Shown in pieces: positions 60,043 through 64,000 of a stretch of 64,000 bases of DNA; position 1 is the first letter of the stretch; each line of letters begins with the position of its first letter. The stretch lies in the NCBI GenBank assembly GCA_039583875.1, contig CM077152.1:18897059-18961058 (forward strand). The letters run 5' to 3'. The notes beneath the pieces were generated by a model. The model was not told where the DNA came from. It ran no database searches and saw only the letters and a program-made list of their open reading frames with translations. Source of the stretch: Platanthera guangdongensis (Eukaryota > Streptophyta > Magnoliopsida > Asparagales > Orchidaceae). A program made the translations under genes and the position numbers.

Positions 60043-61548
60043 ATGACGGGAGGACAGGGATCTGACAGGTCGGACTCGCCCCCCCCCCCCCCCCCCCCCC
60101 CGCCTCTTGCCACGGTGGGGATGCTCGAGGATTTCAAGAACGAGGTGCTGAACCTTGTCAAGTTCGCACTCGGCACGCGGGCCGAGTGCTCTAATCCAGC
60201 AGTCAGATCGCAACTGCCCCCTCTCTGGGCGAGGACGCCCCCGGCATGCGAGCTGGGAAGGAGGTTGCCGAGGAAGGCCGGGGGTGCGAGCTCCCCGGGC
60301 ACGAGCTCTTCCCCGGATCGGCAGGCGGAGGCCGGTTCGGCGAGCTGGGCTCGCGAGATGAGCCAGCTCGCCCAGTAGGGGGAGGAAGCCCCTTCAGTGA
60401 CTTGGTTTCCTCTGCCCCGGTTCCAGATGGGTTCAGGGAACCCGAAATGTCCTACTACACCGGGAAGGGAGACCCCGTCCAGCACGTCCAATGGTTCGAG
60501 GACGTAGTTTCAATCCGACAGATGTCGGACGGCTTCAAATGCCGACTCTTCGCCATTACCCTCAAGGAGAAGGCAAAGTGGTTCCATCAGCTGCCGGCCA
60601 GCTCAATCTACTGCTTTGAAGACCTACGCCGGGGGTTCATGCTGAGGTTCACTACCTCGAAGAGGAAGAAGAAGGAGTCGGAGTCTCTGTTCCACATCAA
60701 GCAGGGAGTGAATGAGACGTTGGGAAACTACGTGGATCGGTTCCAGGAGGAGGTCACCCAGGTCCAGGAGATGCCAGACCATAGTTTGATGATGACTTTT
60801 ACCCTGGGCCTGCAACAGAGATTCTTCAGGATGGAGCTGAAGAGAATCCCCCCTTTCTCCTACGAGGAGCTAATGGAGAGGGCGACAAGAGAGGTTGACG
60901 GGGAGGCGTCAAACCCAGAGTTTGCGCGGAAGCTGGCCAGGTGGGCCACGAAGGAGGAGAGGGAGTCGAGAGGAGGAAGAGGACAGGAGGAGAGGAGAGG
61001 AGAGCCCCGGCAGAGAGAGCAAAGGCAGCTCCAAGGGCAGCAGCAGCCCAGGTGGGGGCGTCAGGAGCCCGACCGTCGGCTGGGCTGGAGGCCCGAGTGG
61101 CAAGGGCAGGGGCCACAGAGAGGGTACCAAGGAAGGGATCACCATCAAGGGGGGCAAGATCAATTCCACCCCCCCGGGCTGAAGGCAGGCCCAGAGGCAC
61201 CGACTCCCCGATCAAGAAGAGGCTATGGCCATAGCCATGGGGGAGAGGAGGAGAGTAGCAAGGAGGAGGAGGAGAGAAGTTAGGGTGGAGTTGCCCTATT
61301 GCGACTTTCATCAGGAGGAGGGGCACGCCACAGCCACGTGCCTGGAGTTCCTCGAAATGAGAGGGAATAGGGAACAACAGCAGCAGCAGGGGCGTCAAGA
61401 AGTGAGGATCGAGGAGGTCCTGCCTCTGGCAGAGGAGGACCGTTGCGAAGACCGGGTGGACGTTGGGACCCGAGGAGGGATCACAGTGATCCACGGGGGG
61501 GGGGGGGGGGGGGGTCGAGGCTTCCCGGAAGGCGAGCCTCCACACCAT
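60043..61548 (+). pseudogene. Gag of Tat element F
   Basis: It starts MTGGQGSDRSDS, followed by a proline run encoded by C23 (60,079-60,101). A frameshift near 60,225 leads to the main frame with MSYYTGKGDPVQHVQWFEDV, FAITLKEKAKWFHQLPAS and FEDLRRGFMLRF, and a long Arg/Glu/Gln-rich tail. The variant zinc knuckle CDFHQEEGHATATC (C-X2-H-X4-H-X4-C) is intact here, unlike in element C. A G20 run (61,495-61,514) follows, then the sequence passes into copia pol at about 61,548. Confidence 0.88.
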
Positions 61549-62928
61549 GTATGGTCGTGGATCTTCCCGACCGTTTGATCTAGTTCACTCCGATATCTGG
61601 GGTCCTGCTCCTACCATCACCATAGGTCAGGGTAGTTCATATTTTGTAACTTTTATTGACGATTTCTCCAGCTGTATGTGTGTGTATCTCTTAAAAGATC
61701 GCTCTGAATTATTCAATGTATGTACATTCTTTTATTTTATGACTAAGAATCAATTTGATGTCTCTATTAAAATATTTCGCTCTGATAATGCAAAAGAATA
61801 TCTTAGTCATGATTTTTCTTCTTTCAGTATGCAACATGGTATTGTTCATCAAACTAGCTGTGTCTATACCTCACAGCAAAATGGCATGGCAGAACGCAAA
61901 AATCGTCACCACATTGATGTCGCGAACACTCTGCTGACACAAATGCAGGTTCCTCGCTCCTATTGGGGGATGTTGTCATCATCTCTTGCTATCTTATCAA
62001 TCGCATTCTCTCCACCGATCTCAACGACAAAACCCCCTTCTCCATTCTCTATCCGGGCAAGAATCTGTTTCCTCTCCCTCTGTGTCTCTTTAGGTGCACA
62101 ACCTTTGTGCACTCTCCCTCAACCACCAGTGACAAACTCTCACGACAGGCACCAAATGTGTCTTTCTGGGGTACTCTACCACTCAGAAAGGTTATTGTTG
62201 ATTTGACCATATTGCCCGCAAGCAGTTCGTCTCTGCGGACGTCACCTTCTTTGAAAATGCATCCTACTTCTCTCTCGACTCCTCTTCTCTTCCTGATGTT
62301 CCCACTTCTCATACCACCCCTTCCGTCTCATTTACACCTGTCGAGATTCCTTCACCTCCACCATCTCCACCATCTCCTCCACCGTGTCCACCTCCCGAGA
62401 TATCTCCCTCCTCTCCGCAGCCGTCTCTCTCTACTCCCGGGTCAGCTCTCTCCGCCACTGATGCCCTGAAAACTGAGGAACACGCCGACCTGGATCTTCT
62501 CATTGCTCTTCGCAAAGGGGTGCAGACGTGTACCCAACACCCGCTGGTTGGTGTTGTTTCCTACGATCGTCTAACTCTTTCTTGCAGGGCGTTTGTCTTA
62601 GCTATCTCTACCACTGCCGCTCCTCGCACCTACCATGAAGCTCTTGATGTTCCTCATTGGAAGACTGTCATGGATGAGGAAATTACTACCCTCACTGTCT
62701 CACTGAAAGGGGTACATGGACCCTTGTTCCTCCCCCTTTGGGCACTTATGTGGTTGGCTGTCGCTGGATCTTTGTTGTGAAGTTCCGTTTGGACGACAGC
62801 GTGGATCGATACAAGACCCGCCTGGTCGTCAAAGGCTTTACTCAGACTTATGGTGTTGATTACTTTGACACTTTCTCTCCCGTTGCTCGTCTTAGCACCA
62901 TTCAGGTTCTTCTCACTGTAGTTGTCAC
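61549..62928 (+). pseudogene. Fragment of copia integrase and RT inside element F
   Basis: It begins at the copia MYGRGSSRPFDLVHSDIWGP motif and continues with the integrase core (FVTFIDDFSSCMCVYLLKDR, TSCVYTSQQNGMAERKNRHH). After frameshifts it has RT start motifs (VGCRWIFVVKFRLDDSVDRY, KTRLVVKGFTQTYGVDYFDT, FSPVARLSTIQVLLTVVV). It has no LTRs, gag or RNase H. It is more similar in order than in detail to copia B, so it comes from another copia family. Confidence 0.9.
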
Positions 62929-63576
62929 GTCCCAAACCCCACCCCCAGAAGAGAGGATCACCTTCTCCAGGAGCGACATGCGGGATCACGAGGATCCATT
63001 TTGCGATACGATGGTCATACAGACAGCTATCGAAAATTTTACCGTCTCCCGGATCCTCGTCGACAACGGAAGCTCCGTCAACGTCGTCTTTAAGAAGGCG
63101 TTTGACGCAATGAAGGTGGAGGCGAAGAGGGTGTTGGCCTCGGATTGACCCTTGTTCGGATTTTCGTGGGAGAGAAAGGAAGTAGAGGGAGGAGTAGGCC
63201 TCCATGTCACCCTGGGGGGGGGGAGCAGTCCAGGAACTGCAGGTTCGTCATCGTAGATGCCCCCAGCAGCTACAGCGCCATCTTCGGGAGGCCCCTTATC
63301 AGTGCCTTCCGCTGCGTTCCCTCATCATTCCATCAGTGCTTGAAGTTCAATGCCGAGGGGACTCAGGTCAGGGTCAGCGGGGACCCCAAAGTGGCGCGTG
63401 AATGCTACGTCACCGCCGTGAACTCCATCTCTTGGCAGGAGGGAGCCGAGGAGATGGAGCGATGGATGGAGGAGGCGGAACAGGAAGCTGGCAGGGAGGA
63501 GCTGGAGGCGGAGGGCTACGTCGTGGTAGAGACGGCAGGAGGAGATCAGGAGGAGTCTGAAACGTTCCATCCGTAG
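62929..63576 (+). pseudogene. Protease and linker of Tat element F
   Basis: Tat sequence resumes with PPPEERITFSRSDMRDHEDP, IQTAIENFTVSRILVDNGSS and VKKAFDAMKVEAKR-like residues. A frameshift in a G10 run (63,214-63,223) precedes CRFVIVDAPSSYSAIFGRPL. The frame ends EESETFHP at 63,576, just where homology with element C stops. Confidence 0.88.
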
Positions 63577-64000
63577 ATTGCTCTCGCACCACCGCTACGA
63601 CCACATATGGCGGGAGTATACCCATGTGTGTAGTGGGAGCAGTTCAATCGCGATAATGGGCTTCAGATTTCGGATCCTAGCCGGCATCTGACACAGAGTG
63701 TGTGCTAGGGGAGCCCCATGTGTTAGCTCTGTTGTGCTTTGCATAGGATACATTACAGTTATGATGATCTCTGCTTGACAAGCAATGACGATCAAGCGTA
63801 GCCTTGTCTCTTCGATCATCACCTAACTGTGATAGTTGAACACTCTCTGGTATCCTCGATCCGTGCCTTCTCGGGTTCTCACAACTCCACTGATCAATCC
63901 ACAGACAAACTATAGGCCTCTTGGAGCAACCAGTCTCATTGATCAGTGATGCTTGTGCCCAAGGCAAGAGAGCGTTGCTTCTAGCGATCCTTCTCAGGAT
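63577..64000. other. Unidentified sequence at the right end
   Basis: No continuation of the Tat element and no recognised gene. Base composition is even. The sequence is free of long frames and does not show the C- or G-rich style of the adjoining element. Organellar or other unique DNA is possible, but I cannot show it. Confidence 0.4.

Larger units (their letters stand above)
59268..63576 (+). mobile_element. Tat-lineage element F, 5' part, chimeric with copia pol
   Basis: It has a 720-bp 5' LTR, tRNA-Phe-type PBS, gag, a 1.4-kb piece of copia integrase-RT, then the Tat protease and linker. It ends at about 63,576, where unrelated sequence begins. Gag and protease are close relatives of element C. 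The left flank ATGAT (59,263-59,267) would be the target duplication, but the right partner is not in the window. Confidence 0.88.

Noticed and set aside
63577..64000. Assignment as mitochondrial or plastid insertion
   Set aside because: The composition is compatible, but I could not match it to any organellar gene from memory, so no claim is made.

Overview
This is plant nuclear DNA, almost certainly from a flowering plant with a large, retrotransposon-rich genome; I cannot name the species. The only gene I recognise with confidence is the organelle-targeted asparaginyl-tRNA synthetase (SYNO/NS1 type). Nine of its exons lie on the + strand between 26,212 and 47,685, each with GT-AG borders and agreeing reading phases. 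One intron between them is 18.2 kb long and full of transposable elements. No upstream exon was found in the first 26 kb. The final exon, which should carry class II motif 3, was not found in the 16 kb downstream.

Layout. (1) 1-24,784: a deleted Ty3/gypsy chromovirus ('A') holding two nested insertions: a complete Ty1/copia element on the minus strand (962-6179, TSD ATACG) and a 14.4-kb Tat-lineage Ty3/gypsy element on the minus strand (7332-21688). The Tat element carries gag, protease, RT, RNase H, archaeal-type RNase H and integrase. It also has a 115-bp tandem array and two antisense ORFs on the + strand with their own TATA boxes and intron-like segments. Its integrase is split by a 2.0-kb hAT transposon (13,565-15,606). 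(2) 24,800-31,863: AsnRS exons 1-4 among solo and partial LTRs, two large foldback elements and a MITE. (3) 31,865-43,754: a second deleted chromovirus ('H') whose 3' LTR is split by a 9.2-kb decayed chromovirus on the minus strand ('D', TSD GGTGT). D in turn contains a solo LTR and a 663-bp hAT-type MITE. (4) 43,755-47,685: a small hAT-type MITE, a Tat solo LTR (TSD GTTAT) and AsnRS exons 5-9. (5) 48,017-50,420: the LTR and gag remnant of another chromovirus ('G'). (6) 50,590-58,360: an RTE-type LINE on the minus strand, split by a 4.7-kb gypsy element ('E', 53,133-57,872). (7) 58,361-59,267: low-copy-looking DNA with one unidentified exon-like segment on the minus strand. (8) 59,268-64,000: the 5' part of a second Tat element ('F'), whose gag-protease region is interrupted by a piece of copia integrase-RT.

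Almost every retroelement frame is broken, and the host signal is limited to the AsnRS exons and the segment at 59,078-59,254. The most interesting items are: the antisense, intron-bearing, TATA-driven ORFs of the Tat element with their strong CGTCTCG/CGAGACG motif enrichment; a primer binding site in both Tat elements that matches the 3' end of tRNA-Phe; the gypsy/copia chimera; a 14-copy palindrome array inside the hAT element; and the very large TE-filled introns of an essential tRNA synthetase gene. I saw no tRNA, rRNA or CRISPR locus. All identities come from reading the sequence and remembered family features; no database search was run.
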